A DNA stretch of 64,000 nt from the NCBI GenBank assembly GCA_964057225.1, contig OZ059896.1:15512501-15576500 (forward strand), given 5' to 3'. Both the position numbers and the translations under genes were made by a program. The stretch's first letter is position 1. Each line of letters starts with the position of its first letter. Under the pieces are notes generated by a model. That model was given only the letters and a program-made list of their open reading frames with translations, was not told the origin of the DNA and ran no database searches. This document shows positions 20,152 through 30,920 of the stretch, in pieces. The stretch is from Auanema rhodensis. Its lineage: Eukaryota; Nematoda; Chromadorea; Rhabditida; Rhabditidae.

Positions 20152-20552
20152 TGTCGGCGAATGCCTGACTAGAAATGAAATACAATAATTTAACCTAGAA
20201 ACATAACTCTTCTGAAACTCTAAACCATTGTCTAATAACCTTGTAATTGTATCATTAACCTCTTGCGCAACATTCTTAAAGGATATTGAACTTTTATCAC
20301 CTCTATAGTTTACATTGACCTGACCTTTGTATTCAAATATCAATTATCACCTTCAAGCTAAATCATATATAAAGCCCAAGAAACCTTCACTCTCACTCTT
20401 AATTTAATTCTACCACTGAACTTATACCGATCTTATAATAAACCTTTCTCATTTAACTAACTGTTTGGATTCGCCACTAACTCATATTATCCCCATTAAC
20501 CGGGGAACAACCGAGTATAGACGCTCGTCATTGGGAACATTAAAAACCCAGA
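20152..20552 (+). repeat. 5' LTR of element 2
   Basis: 401 bp, TGTCGGCG to ACCCAGA. TATA-like CATATATAAAG lies near 20365 and AATAAACCTTT at 20437. One substitution separates it from the 3' LTR (CAATTATC versus CAAATATC). Confidence 0.95.
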
Positions 20553-20553
20553 T

Positions 20554-20571
20554 TGGTGCAACGACCAAACC
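20554..20571 (+). promoter_or_regulatory. Primer binding site, tRNA-Gly-like
   Basis: TGGTGCAACGACC follows the LTR by one base. It matches the tRNA-Gly complement TGGTGCATCGGC of element 4 at the CCA end with mismatches inside, so the primer is uncertain. Confidence 0.5.
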
Positions 20572-20796
20572 AGGTATTAATTGTTAGAAACTTTCTTATC
20601 ATATTTTTTCCTTTTTTTTCATACTTTCCATCTCACTCTTCTTCACATTTTCCTCCTTTCCATCTTGTTCTCTTTATCAAAAAAAAAATTTTTTTTTTTA
20701 TAAACCAACATACTTTAAACAGTTGAAACTGTTCATTTTGCAATCATTCTACTAAGAAATTCCAAAATAATCCACTTTCGACCCGAAAAAGAAAAA

Positions 20797-20898
20797 ATGG
20801 ACCGTATCGAAACGGTTTTTAATACAAAATTCCAAAATTTCGTTCAAACTTTTGAAAAACTAGAGAGCCTTTTGGAAAACAAACAAAGTGAGGAATAG
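20797..20898 (+). CDS. N-terminal Gag segment of element 2, ended by in-frame TAG
   Basis: ATG at 20797 opens a 33-codon helical segment that ends at TAG 20896-20898. The same frame then continues without another stop to 28095. The true Gag start is therefore probably 20797, and the TAG is either an inactivating change or a readthrough stop. Confidence 0.7.
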   Translation: MDRIETVFNTKFQNFVQTFEKLESLLENKQSEE

Positions 20899-23800
20899 TT
20901 CTCTCTTTATTCCGACATTAACAACACTCTTGAACAGCTTCGCTTTCACGAATCCAATTTAGCTACCATAGCTTCACTTCAAATAGACCCTTTTCTTTCG
21001 GAATTTAATAATCGTATAAATAATTTAACAAACCAACATGCCGCAACTATAGAAAGAGCAAACAAAAAACTGTTTGAGCTCGAAACTAAAGTTGCTGGCG
21101 CACACTCGATCCCGGACTCAGACGATGAGACCGAACTAGCACTTACCGCACCGCATACAACCCTTTTTACATCACCGCGCATTTCGAAAACGAACATTAG
21201 CAAATTACTTTTGAAACCACCTCAACTTTCCATACCCACATTCAATGGAGATAACAAAACCTTTCCGACATTTTGGAGACAATTTAAAACGCTCATTCAC
21301 CAAGACCCTGACCTCAATAATAGGCAAAAAAGCATTTATTTAGCTGAAGCTCTTAAAGGTTCAGCACGAGTTCATCTTGAAAATAAACCATTAGATGGCA
21401 CTGCGTATGAACGTATTATATCTACTCTTAAAACCACTTACGCACCAAAACTAAAAGTTGATTACCGTATTCATGATGAACTGGTGAAATTACCTCCTGC
21501 AAAAAATGACCCCATGTCAGTTAGATCTCGCGTGAATGAAATCAGAGCACTTCTTGATCAGCTTGAGACTGATACACTTTATAATTCTGAAGACCCCGCT
21601 TGGGTCAAACTTATCACAACTAAATTTCCTATTGATATCATCAATATGCTCTGTTGGAGATCATCTAGGGCAACCTCTATAAAACAACTACTAAGAAACA
21701 TTGAGGAAACGGCCGACTCAATGGAAAATTTTTCAATTTATTCTTCTAAATCTCCTTTTATTCCGCAATACCATGCTCAAACTAATTCAATTTCTCCCTT
21801 GAAACATAACTCACATATTACAACTGTTACGAAAACCGAACGCCCATGCGTATTTTGTGACCAAAACGGACATCGATCCGCAAAATGTTTAACCATACAT
21901 AATCCTCAACAGAGGAGAGACATAATAAAACAAAAAAACAGGTGCTGGATTTGTTTCAGTCCTACACACACTAGCACTAAGTGTACCTTTGATAAATGTA
22001 AAATATGTAATAGAGATCATCACCCATCTCTTTGTCTCCCTCCTGCTTCATCAAAATCATCTAATAAAAAAGCAACCATGGGTATCAATTGCTCTATTTC
22101 GCAATCAACTCACACTCCACCTTCGCCCGCATATCTTATGACTTCTAAAGTATCAATTTTTAACCCCCATACAGGTAAGTTCCACACCAAAATATTGTTT
22201 TTCGACCCTGGAGCAACTCAAAGCTTCATTTACGAGCCGGCAGCCAAAGAATGCCAGCTCAAAACTTTAAAATCCCAATTAATCACAGCAACCGGTTTCT
22301 CCGGGAGCTGTGAGGCATTTAATTCTTTAACGGTCGAAGCAAGTTTAAAAACTCCATTTGGAAAAAATATCATACTTACGCTCCTCACCTCACCCAAACC
22401 TCTCACAGGAAAACTAAAGAGCTGTCAACTTTCTCTAAAAGACAAAGAAGCTCTAGAACAATCTAATATAACCATTACTAACCAATTGGTGGATGGTGAA
22501 TTATTCATTCCCGATATTTTGCTAGGTATGGATTGGTGTGATACAATCATACATGATACCAAACCTACTATACTTCCATCGGGATTGAAAGTCAAACATA
22601 CCCAGATTGGACCCTGTATTTACGGTAAGCAAATACCGAACGATAATATCGCAGCCATAAATACACTTATTGTTAACCCTGTGATACCAGAAGACGTTAT
22701 GATTAAACAACTTTTTGAAATAGATAACTTAGGAATTTCTCCACACGAAGGAGCCTTGAACCGATCGGAGCTATTCTTCAATGAATATACTTCGCTAATA
22801 AAATTCGACAAGGGTTTTGTTATGGCTCCCTTACCTCTTAAATCAAACGCCACAAAAATTCAATCCAATCGAAGCATGGCATTAGCCACTCTAAACAGAT
22901 TACAGAAATCTCTCAAAGAGGAACATAACCAGCTACAACACTATCATCAAACCATTATGCGATATATAGAGGAAGGTGTGGTGGAACAAGTTCCTCTTAC
23001 TTCAGAGAACTCTTTGCTCTACTACATGCCGCATAGAGGGGTATGGAAGCCCAACAAGAGCAAACCGCTGAGGGTTGTGTTTAACGCTTCAGCAAAGCAA
23101 AAAGGCCAACTCTCATTAAATGATGTTACGGAAACAGGTGAAAGTTTTAACAATAAAATCATAGATATTCTGATAGGGATACGGATCAAAAAGTACTTCC
23201 TCATGTGCGATATTGAGGGTGCCTTCACCCAAATAAGGATAACTAATGATCATAAAGATCTCTGCCGCTTTCTCTGGTTACGCGATCCTCACAAAGGTAC
23301 CACTCCAGATAACATTTTAGAATTAAGATTTAACCGACTGGCGTTTGGCATAACAGCCAGTCCGTCCATACTGAATATGTCACTCTACGCATTCTTGCAA
23401 AGCCTAGAGTCGCACTTAGTTCCGGAAACCCTACGGTACCTATATGTGGACAATATCTTCTACACGACAAACAGTTCAGAAGATTTACATAGCATATATG
23501 AAGAATCTAAGCAGATTTTTTCTCGAATATCTATGAACATAAGAGAGTATTATAGCAACTACACCAACTTCAACTCAACCGTACCAGACAAGGATAAACA
23601 TCCAGATCTGAACCCAAAAATATTAGGCATTAAACATTATTTAGATAAAGACATTTTTTTGATAAACTGTCAACTACGCACTCAGAACTCATTCACAAAA
23701 CGAGATCTACTCAGCAGTCTTCACAGTGTTTACGACCCTTTAGGAGTAGCGGCTCCCCTTTTACTGCATTTCAAACTACTACTACGCCAAGTAATGAATG

Positions 23801-26800
23801 GGTCTATAGACTGGAAAGAACAAGTGCCAAGCGATGTGGTCAATAGCTGGAATACAGTGAGTAATAAAATAGGAACAGCTACGATTCAGATTCCACGAAA
23901 GCTGACAGATACATCAGAATGCCGAGAGATTTGGATATTTGTAGACGCTAGTGTACTAGCTATTGCTGCATGTGCCTTCTGCACATCACCTACAACACGG
24001 AGTCCCCTGGTCATGAGTAAGATTGAATTAGCTCCAAAAAACAGAACATTGACAATTCCACGTTTGGAAATGTCTGCGATTCTCATGGGTATGAAAATGG
24101 CCGAAACCATATACAACAATTTACCAACACATGAGGTCTCCATCAACATCGCTTCCGACAGCCAGATAGCTTTATCTTGGCTGTTCACTAAAAAGAATAT
24201 ACCTGTGTTCGTAAGCAATTTACGCCAGAATACTGACCAAATTGCAAGAAAATTAGAGCTAAAAGGAGCCAATATAACGTATCACTACGTGGACACGGAT
24301 CATAATCCGGCAGACATAGGCACTAGAGGCACCACTGATATTGCCCTTCTTAAGGACAAATGGCTTTTTTCTCCTGGTTGGCTATTAAATAAGAACGATA
24401 GACCAGCAAAGGAATTTAGAACACCCTTAGAAGAAGAAGAACCTTCAATGCTTATACTACCAGTCACCACAAACAATCCTGTATTAGACAATCTTTTAGA
24501 TCCCAGCCGCTTCAGCTCATACTTCAAGTTACGCAGAATCGCTGGATTAGTTTTAAAAGCCGCACTGTATTTTTTAGGCAAACGCAACAAAACGCCAACA
24601 TCATATTTATTAAAAGCAGCAACAACAGAATGGCAAGTATCCCAGTTTATTAACACAACCGCTGAGATACTGCTTATAAAAGAAGCTCAGACTCATCTTT
24701 CAAATTCATATAAAAAACAATTTCGATTAAAACAGGATGGGAATGGACTAATCTGCATACAGACTCGGTTCACCAATTCATCACTTCCAACAAAAACTAA
24801 GTTTCCATATCTTCTTCCCAAAAAATCTACTTTAATCTACTATGGTAAACTCATTCTTATGTTCCTACACAGGACGAATGGTCATGCCGGAGTTAGCCAA
24901 TTACTGTACCTCTTTATGACAAGGTTCTTCATGACAGCGGCTAGACAAGTATGCAAATCAATAATAAAAAGATGTGTGCCATGTCAAAAGACTCTAAGTA
25001 ACCCATTTTCAATAGAATACTTTGCCCCGTTACCGGAGGACAGAGTGACGAGAGCTATGCCATTTAGACATACAGGCCTTGATTGCATAGGTCCCATAAA
25101 ATTCAGAAAAAATCAGCATATATACGTTGTGATATTCACCTGCCTTACTATTAGAGCCGTCCATTTAGAACCAATTAATGACATGAGTTCGAACTCTTTT
25201 ATCAATGCCTTCATTCGATTTGTAGCGCGGAGAGGTTTACCGCATGTTCTACGATCAGACAACGGGGCCAATTTCACTCATGCGGCCAAAATACTTCACA
25301 CATTAGAGGAACATAGTAGGGAACACCAGACTAATTTTATCAACTATATACAAAATCACAATATCACATGGATATTCAACACTCCCAGCGCTCCCTGGAC
25401 TGGTGGGGTTTGGGAGAGATTAGTTGCTATTACAAAGAATGCACTTGTGAAAACACTATCACTTAAGTTAATAGAAAAAGACCAACTAGTTACAGCAATA
25501 ATTAAAATAGAAGGAATCATGAACTCACGGCCCATCACGTATACAGATTCCGAGAATTTTCACGAGAATCCACTAACGCCAGCAGATTTTTTAACTCATG
25601 GCTCCCCCATACTCATACCAGGTGATAATGTAGACAGTTTAGGTGACAGACTCGACCTACCCAACACGATCGCAAGCAACAAACAAGCGTTTGAAAATTT
25701 ACAGAAAATCGAAATAATAGCCGAAGCATTCTGGAACACATGGTCACACGAATATCTTCTTACTTTAAGGCATGCACATGCATCAAGGAAAATGGGGCAC
25801 CATAACTTGCGACACCCATATCACAACGAAATAGTACTTGTAGAAGAGGACCATACAAATAGAAACAATTGGAATATGGCTAGGGTAATCGAACTAATTC
25901 CTTCTTCAGACAAAGTAGTTCGGACCGCCAAGATAAAAACAGGTAGCGGTAAGATATTGACAAAACCAGTAGAGCGATTATACCCTTTAGAACTTTTTGA
26001 TGAATTCACAGAAACTCAGCGAAAAACCGCACATATTAACCATGCCACCTATTCAACACACCCAAACACAAGGCATACGAATACGAATTTTTTGACTAAT
26101 ATCATGAAATTCTTATTATTAATACAACTATTTTTTGTCGCCACAGCTGAGCCATTATTCACCTGCTCATACTCTCATATACTATTTCCCGCACAAACAA
26201 AACCATCGACATTTTGTATTAATGGGGACTGTCATGATTTACCAGCCAACCAATCAAAAGATATTCAACTTCAAGTGTCTGTAATTCCAAAAACTACAGC
26301 AGTTACTCGCTACGACAAAGATAGGCGGCAAACTCAGATTTGTCATCTCCCCCACCCCTGCGATTTTCCTCCACCTGCGTTATTGCATATAATAGGCAAC
26401 CCACATTGTAACCCTTTCTTAGCTATTTTGATAGCTCTTACTCCAATAATAGGCTGCGCTCTTTTTTGCATTATCGGGGGTCTAATCTATAAAAAATTAC
26501 AAACACACCGCCAACAGCACACAATTTCGTACATCCCTTCTCTCTTATTCGCAATCTTTTATCTCACATGCCAAGCGCAAGCTTGTGGATCCCCCAACGC
26601 GCACAAACACATAGAATTCTTTTGCGACGATTTACACAATTGCACAAAAATAACCAACGAAGAAATTTCATTCAATCCCCTACAAAACTCTCTTTGCTCC
26701 TACATAAAATATCAAAACTCCACTATAGGCAAACTAGAAATTCAAATAATTCAGCAAAAATTTTTATGTCAAAAAGTTTCCCAAGGATTTACTCGCATTA

Positions 26801-28095
26801 CTAACCTAACTATCCACTCCTCTCATAGATGCGCCGGTACAACTCACTGCCCATGGGGCACCGGATGCGATGATATCCGACAGGATACTTTCGTAGCCGA
26901 ACTACATTCAGCTTACGAAAATCCTGGAAGAACCTACTGCACCAGAGCCGGAGGAGGCCTATTCAACAGCTGTGGACTTCCTATAGAAGGATGCATTTTA
27001 TTTAGGCCAACTTATCAGCCCGAAAACGAAGAAGTATACGAAGAAATAAAATGCATACAATGGAAACAGGAAGTGCAAGCAAAATTATTAATCACATACC
27101 TCAATAACACTCACCAATACGATATTTTCCTACAACCCTACCGAAAATATGAGTTTCACGGAATTTCATTACAGATTTCGTCGGTTACAACAAAAGCAAC
27201 GACGGAACTATACAACAAAATTTTTCTCACATCTGAGACTAAAAGCTACATGATACCGGAACAAATAAAACCAGCGGTAATATGCAGCAATGCACGAATC
27301 GCAGCAGATAAGTTTAATGCATGCCACATACGAAAGCCTTGCCCATGTTTGGGGGCCGCAGCGCAGCTCTCTTGCAATTGCGATTCAGCAACACAAAGAG
27401 AACTGAAAAAATATAAACTTCCACAAATTTATACAAATTATAGAATCACAAAAGAAGCAGGAACAATAACTGTTTTATCACAAATGGAAGAATCAACGCT
27501 CACAATGGAAAACCCGCAATTTAGCATCGAAAGCTTATATACTAATAGACATCCTTGTTCTTCAGATTTTCAAATGTTAACAGGATGCTACAAATGCAGA
27601 GAAGGAACAACGCTGAATATTACATGTGAAACAAAGGACGAACTGAATGCCATTCTGAACTGCGACTCCTTTTCTACTACAATACGATGCTCTGACCAAA
27701 ATCCCGCCACAACGGTCAAACTATATTTCAATGAACCCAAAGTACAAGAAAACTGTACTCTGACTTGCGGACGAGCAACAAAACAAATTATACAGCTAAG
27801 TACCAGACTACACTACATAAGCGACACTACCATTTTTTCAGAAGAATCGATCAAACTACATGATGGAACATCCGGACTATCATGGAATCTCCCGAATTTG
27901 GAACCGCTTTTCGACGTCATCCATGATAATTGGAAATGGATAGTACCTGCCGTAGCTGCAATCACTGCAGGTTCATACTTATTATACATAGCAGCCCCAT
28001 TCCTTACATCATTACTTCTTCCTGCTATACTCTCTTATTGCTGTGTGAGAAACTCAAACCGCAACCCTCGCCCGGCAATGTCGGCGAATGCCTGA
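20899..28095 (+). CDS. Gag-Pol-Env polyprotein of BEL/Pao element 2
   Basis: One uninterrupted frame of 2398 codons; the first ATG inside it is near 21511, so most of Gag depends on the upstream start. Domains by position: Gag core about 21220-21760; three Cys/His knuckles 21847-22045; protease with D-P-G-A at 22204; RT with CDIEGAF (about 23205), FGITASP and Y-V-D-N at 23443-23454; RNase H with FVDAS (about 23940), a Glu near 24070 and SDS near 24157; integrase with an HHCC zinc module (24870-24990) and DDE residues near 25083, 25258 and 25411. Env begins near 26104 with a signal peptide, a short ectodomain and a membrane segment (26408-26500), then a second signal-like stretch (26523-26580) and a Cys-rich phlebovirus-G2-like fusion protein (about 26580-27900) with a C-terminal anchor (27930-28050). 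This resembles a reduced Gn-Gc layout. The stop lies inside the 3' LTR. Confidence 0.9.
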   Translation, partial: FSLYSDINNTLEQLRFHESNLATIASLQIDPFLSEFNNRINNLTNQHAATIERANKKLFELETKVAGAHSIPDSDDETELALTAPHTTLFTSPRISKTNISKLLLKPPQLSIPTFNGDNKTFPTFWRQFKTLIHQDPDLNNRQKSIYLAEALKGSARVHLENKPLDGTAYERIISTLKTTYAPKLKVDYRIHDELVKLPPAKNDPMSVRSRVNEIRALLDQLETDTLYNSEDPAWVKLITTKFPIDIINMLCWRSSRATSIKQLLRNIEETADSMENFSIYSSKSPFIPQYHAQTNSISPLKHNSHITTVTKTERPCVFCDQNGHRSAKCLTIHNPQQRRDIIKQKNRCWICFSPTHTSTKCTFDKCKICNRDHHPSLCLPPASSKSSNKKATMGINCSISQSTHTPPSPAYLMTSKVSIFNPHTGKFHTKILFFDPGATQSFIYEPAAKECQLKTLKSQLITATGFSGSCEAFNSLTVEASLKTPFGKNIILTLLTSPKPLTGKLKSCQLSLKDKEALEQSNITITNQLVDGELFIPDILLGMDWCDTIIHDTKPTILPSGLKVKHTQIGPCIYGKQIPNDNIAAINTLIVNPVIPEDVMIKQLFEIDNLGISPHEGALNRSELFFNEYTSLIKFDKGFVMAPLPLKSNATKIQSNRSMALATLNRLQKSLKEEHNQLQHYHQTIMRYIEEGVVEQVPLTSENSLLYYMPHRGVWKPNKSKPLRVVFNASAKQKGQLSLNDVTETGESFNNKIIDILIGIRIKKYFLMCDIEGAFTQIRITNDHKDLCRFLWLRDPHKGTTPDNILELRFNRLAFGITASPSILNMSLYAFLQSLESHLVPETLRYLYVDNIFYTTNSSEDLHSIYEESKQIFSRISMNIREYYSNYTNFNSTVPDKDKHPDLNPKILGIKHYLDKDIFLINCQLRTQNSFTKRDLLSSLHSVYDPLGVAAPLLLHFKLLLRQVMNGSIDWKEQVPSDVVNSWNTVSNKIGTATIQIPRKLTDTSECREIWIFVDASVLAIAACAFCTSPTTRSPLVMSKIELAPKNRTLTIPRLEMSAILMGMKMAETIYNNLPTHEVSINIASDSQIALSWLFTKKNIPVFVSNLRQNTDQIARKLELKGANITYHYVDTDHNPADIGTRGTTDIALLKDKWLFSPGWLLNKNDRPAKEFRTPLEEEEPSMLILPVTTNNPVLDNLLDPSRFSSYFKLRRIAGLVLKAALYFLGKRNKTPTSYLLKAATTEWQVSQFINTTAEILLIKEAQTHLSNSYKKQFRLKQDGNGLICIQTRFTNSSLPTKTKFPYLLPKKSTLIYYGKLILMFLHRTNGHAGVSQLLYLFMTRFFMTAARQVCKSIIKRCVPCQKTLSNPFSIEYFAPLPEDRVTRAMPFRHTGLDCIGPIKFRKNQHIYVVIFTCLTIRAVHLEPINDMSSNSFINAFIRFVARRGLPHVLRSDNGANFTHAAKILHTLEEHSREHQTNFINYIQNHNITWIFNTPSAPWTGGVWERLVAITKNALVKTLSLKLIEKDQLVTAIIKIEGIMNSRPITYTDSENFHENPLTPADFLTHGSPILIPGDNVDSLGDRLDLPNTIASNKQAFENLQKIEIIAEAFWNTWSHEYLLTLRHAHASRKMGHHNLRHPYHNEIVLVEEDHTNRNNWNMARVIELIPSSDKVVRTAKIKTGSGKILTKPVERLYPLELFDEFTETQRKTAHINHATYSTHPNTRHTNTNFLTNIMKFLLLIQLFFVATAEPLFTCSYSHILFPAQTKPSTFCINGDCHDLPANQSKDIQLQVSVIPKTTAVTRYDKDRRQTQICHLPHPCDFPPPALLHIIGNPHCNPFLAILIALTPIIGCALFCIIGGLIYKKLQTHRQQHTISYIPSLLFAIFYLTCQAQACGSPNAHKHIEFFCDDLHNCTKITNEEISFNPLQNSLCSYIKYQNSTIGKLEIQIIQQKFLCQKVSQGFTRITNLTIHSSHRCAGTTHCPWGTGCDDIRQDTFVAELHSAYENPGRTYCTRAGGGLFNSCGLPIEGCILFRPTYQPENEEVYEEIKCIQWKQEVQAKLLITYLNNTHQYDIFLQPYRKYEFHGISLQISSVTTKATTELYNKIFLTSETKSYMIPEQIKPAVICSNARIAADKFNACHIRKPCPCLGAAAQLSCNCDSATQRELKKYKLPQIYTNYRITKEAGTITVLSQMEESTLTMENPQFSIESLYTNRHPCSSDFQMLTGCYKCREGTTLNITCETKDELNAILNCDSFSTTIRCSDQNPATTVKLYFNEPKVQENCTLTCGRATKQIIQLSTRLHYISDTTIFSEESIKLHDGTSGLSWNLPNLEPLFDVIHDNWKWIVPAVAAITAGSYLLYIAAPFLTSLLLPAILSYCCVRNSNRNPRPAMSANA

Positions 28096-28479
28096 CTAGA
28101 AATGAAATACAATAATTTAACCTAGAAACATAACTCTTCTGAAACTCTAAACCATTGTCTAATAACCTTGTAATTGTATCATTAACCTCTTGCGCAACAT
28201 TCTTAAAGGATATTGAACTTTTATCACCTCTATAGTTTACATTGACCTGACCTTTGTATTCAAATATCAAATATCACCTTCAAGCTAAATCATATATAAA
28301 GCCCAAGAAACCTTCACTCTCACTCTTAATTTAATTCTACCACTGAACTTATACCGATCTTATAATAAACCTTTCTCATTTAACTAACTGTTTGGATTCG
28401 CCACTAACTCATATTATCCCCATTAACCGGGGAACAACCGAGTATAGACGCTCGTCATTGGGAACATTAAAAACCCAGA
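28079..28479 (+). repeat. 3' LTR of element 2
   Basis: 401 bp, near-identical to the 5' LTR. Its first 17 bases encode the Env C-terminus and stop codon. No clear polypurine tract precedes it (CTCGCCCGGCAA). Confidence 0.95.
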
Positions 28480-28589
28480 CATACCACGTTGAAAGTACGC
28501 CATCCCGTTCGATCTGGCAAGTCAAGCAACGTTGGGCCCGGTTAGTACTTGAATCGGAGACGGCTTGGGAATCCCGGGTGCCGTAAGCT
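28480..28589 (+). pseudogene. 3' part of the 5S gene split by element 2
   Basis: Resumes at the duplicated CATAC and runs to CCGTAAGCT. Carries TTGAATCGG in the control region. Confidence 0.92.
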
Positions 28590-28690
28590 TTTCCTTTTTC
28601 TCATATTTTCATATAGTTTATCATCTTTAGTTACCTATATGGTATACGGTTAACTAGAAATGCTTTCGTTTTCCGAGAGAACTGTTAGAC

Positions 28691-28831
28691 AGCTTTGCGC
28701 AGTGGCGATAACGTGACCAATGAGGCTTTGCCGAGGTGCGTTTATTGCTGGTTGAAAACTTTTCCCAATTACCCGCGATATTCCCTGAAACATGGGTGAT
28801 ATACGCAATTTTTGAATGCCTGATAAGGCTG
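28691..28831 (+). ncRNA. U4: U4 snRNA gene
   Basis: Full-length consensus copy; preceded by CGAGAGAACTG. Confidence 0.93.
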
Positions 28832-28960
28832 ATTAGCATATTATGGAAGATTGTTTCACGTGAAATGACGTCATTTTTCTCATGACGCGTCAATTTTCCA
28901 AACCAAATTAGAAGGAACGGTTGCACTCCATACATATTCCGAAAAGAAAGGTAAGCATTC

Positions 28961-29079
28961 GCTTACGACCATACCACGTTGAAAGTACGCCATCCCGTTC
29001 GATCTGGCAAGTCAAGCAACGTTGGGCACGGTTAGTACTTGAATCGGAGACGGCTTGGGAATCCCGGGTGCCGTAAGCT
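28961..29079 (+). rRNA. 5S rRNA gene, variant
   Basis: Full length; GGGCACGG and TTGAATCGG variants. Confidence 0.94.
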
Positions 29080-29180
29080 TTTCCTTTTTCTCATATTTTC
29101 ATATAGTTTATCATCTTTAGTTACCTATATGGTATACGGTTAACTAGAAATGCTTTCGTTTTCCGAGACAACTGTTAGAC

Positions 29181-29321
29181 AGCTTTGCGCAGTGGCGATA
29201 ACGTGACCAATGAGGCTTTGCCGAGGTGCGTTTATTGCTGGTTGAAAACTTTTCCCAATTACCCGCGATATTCCCTGAAACATGGGTGATATACGCAATT
29301 TTTGAATGCCTGATAAGGCTG
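29181..29321 (+). ncRNA. U4: U4 snRNA gene
   Basis: Full-length consensus copy. Confidence 0.93.
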
Positions 29322-29450
29322 ATTAGCATATTATGGTAGATTGTTCCACGTGAAATGACGTCATTTTTCTCATGACGCGTCAATTTTCCAAACCAAATTA
29401 GAAGGAACGGTTGCACTCCATACATATTCCGAAAAGAAAGGTAAGCATTC

Positions 29451-29569
29451 GCTTACGACCATACCACGTTGAAAGTACGCCATCCCGTTCGATCTGGCAA
29501 GTCAAGCAACGTTGGGCCCGGTTAGTACTTGGATCGGAGACGGCTTGGGAATCCCGGGTGCCGTAAGCT
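29451..29569 (+). rRNA. 5S rRNA gene
   Basis: Full-length consensus copy. Confidence 0.95.
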
Positions 29570-29670
29570 TTTCCTTTTTCTCATATTTTCATATAGTTTA
29601 TCATCTTTAGTTACCTATATGGTATACGGTTAACTAGAAATGCTTTCGTTTTCCGAGAGAACTGTTAGAC

Positions 29671-29811
29671 AGCTTTGCGCAGTGGCGATAACGTGACCAA
29701 TGAGGCTTTGCCGAGGTGCGTTTATTGCTGGTTGAAAACTTTTCCCAATTACCCGCGATATTCCCTGAAACATGGGTGATATACGCAATTTTTGAATGCC
29801 TGATAAGGCTG
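29671..29811 (+). ncRNA. U4: U4 snRNA gene
   Basis: Full-length consensus copy. Confidence 0.93.
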
Positions 29812-29940
29812 ATTAGCATATTATGGAAGATTGTTTCACGTGAAATGACGTCATTTTTCTCATGACGCGTCAATTTTCCAAACCAAATTAGAAGGAACGG
29901 TTGCACTCCATACATATTCCGAAAAGAAAGGTAAGCATTC

Positions 29941-30059
29941 GCTTACGACCATACCACGTTGAAAGTACGCCATCCCGTTCGATCTGGCAAGTCAAGCAAC
30001 GTTGGGCACGGTTAGTACTTGAATCGGAGACGGCTTGGGAATCCCGGGTGCCGTAAGCT
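29941..30059 (+). rRNA. 5S rRNA gene, variant
   Basis: Full length; same GGGCACGG and TTGAATCGG variants as the copy 980 bp upstream. Confidence 0.94.
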
Positions 30060-30160
30060 TTTCCTTTTTCTCATATTTTCATATAGTTTATCATCTTTAG
30101 TTACCTATATGGTATACGGTTAACTAGAAATGCTTTCGTTTTCCGAGACAACTGTTAGAC

Positions 30161-30301
30161 AGCTTTGCGCAGTGGCGATAACGTGACCAATGAGGCTTTG
30201 CCGAGGTGCGTTTATTGCTGGTTGAAAACTTTTCCCAATTACCCGCGATATTCCCTGAAACATGGGTGATATACGCAATTTTTGAATGCCTGATAAGGCT
30301 G
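30161..30301 (+). ncRNA. U4: U4 snRNA gene
   Basis: Full-length consensus copy. Confidence 0.93.
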
Positions 30302-30430
30302 ATTAGCATATTATGGTAGATTGTTCCACGTGAAATGACGTCATTTTTCTCATGACGCGTCAATTTTCCAAACCAAATTAGAAGGAACGGTTGCACTCCA
30401 TACATATTCCGAAAAGAAAGGTAAGCATTC

Positions 30431-30549
30431 GCTTACGACCATACCACGTTGAAAGTACGCCATCCCGTTCGATCTGGCAAGTCAAGCAACGTTGGGCCCG
30501 GTTAGTACTTGGATCGGAGACGGCTTGGGAATCCCGGGTGCCGTAAGCT
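30431..30549 (+). rRNA. 5S rRNA gene
   Basis: Full-length consensus copy. Confidence 0.95.
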
Positions 30550-30650
30550 TTTCCTTTTTCTCATATTTTCATATAGTTTATCATCTTTAGTTACCTATAT
30601 GGTATACGGTTAACTAGAAATGCTTTCGTTTTCCGAGAGAACTGTTAGAC

Positions 30651-30791
30651 AGCTTTGCGCAGTGGCGATAACGTGACCAATGAGGCTTTGCCGAGGTGCG
30701 TTTATTGCTGGTTGAAAACTTTTCCCAATTACCCGCGATATTCCCTGAAACATGGGTGATATACGCAATTTTTGAATGCCTGATAAGGCTG
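30651..30791 (+). ncRNA. U4: U4 snRNA gene
   Basis: Full-length consensus copy. Confidence 0.93.
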
Positions 30792-30920
30792 ATTAGCATA
30801 TTATGGTAGATTGTTCCACGTGAAATGACGTCATTTTTCTCATGACGCGTCAATTTTCCAAACCAAATTAGAAGGAACGGTTGCACTCCATACATATTCC
30901 GAAAAGAAAGGTAAGCATTC

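Larger units (their letters stand above)
20152..28479 (+). mobile_element. Element 2: BEL/Pao endogenous retrovirus with phlebovirus-like Env
   Basis: Complete provirus-like element: 401-bp LTRs that differ at one base by eye, a 5-bp target duplication CATAC (20147-20151 and 28480-28484), a primer site, and a single frame for Gag-protease-RT-RNase H-integrase-Env. It sits at nucleotide 14 of a 5S gene. The near-identical LTRs indicate a recent insertion. One in-frame TAG in gag (20896) is the only break seen. Confidence 0.95.
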
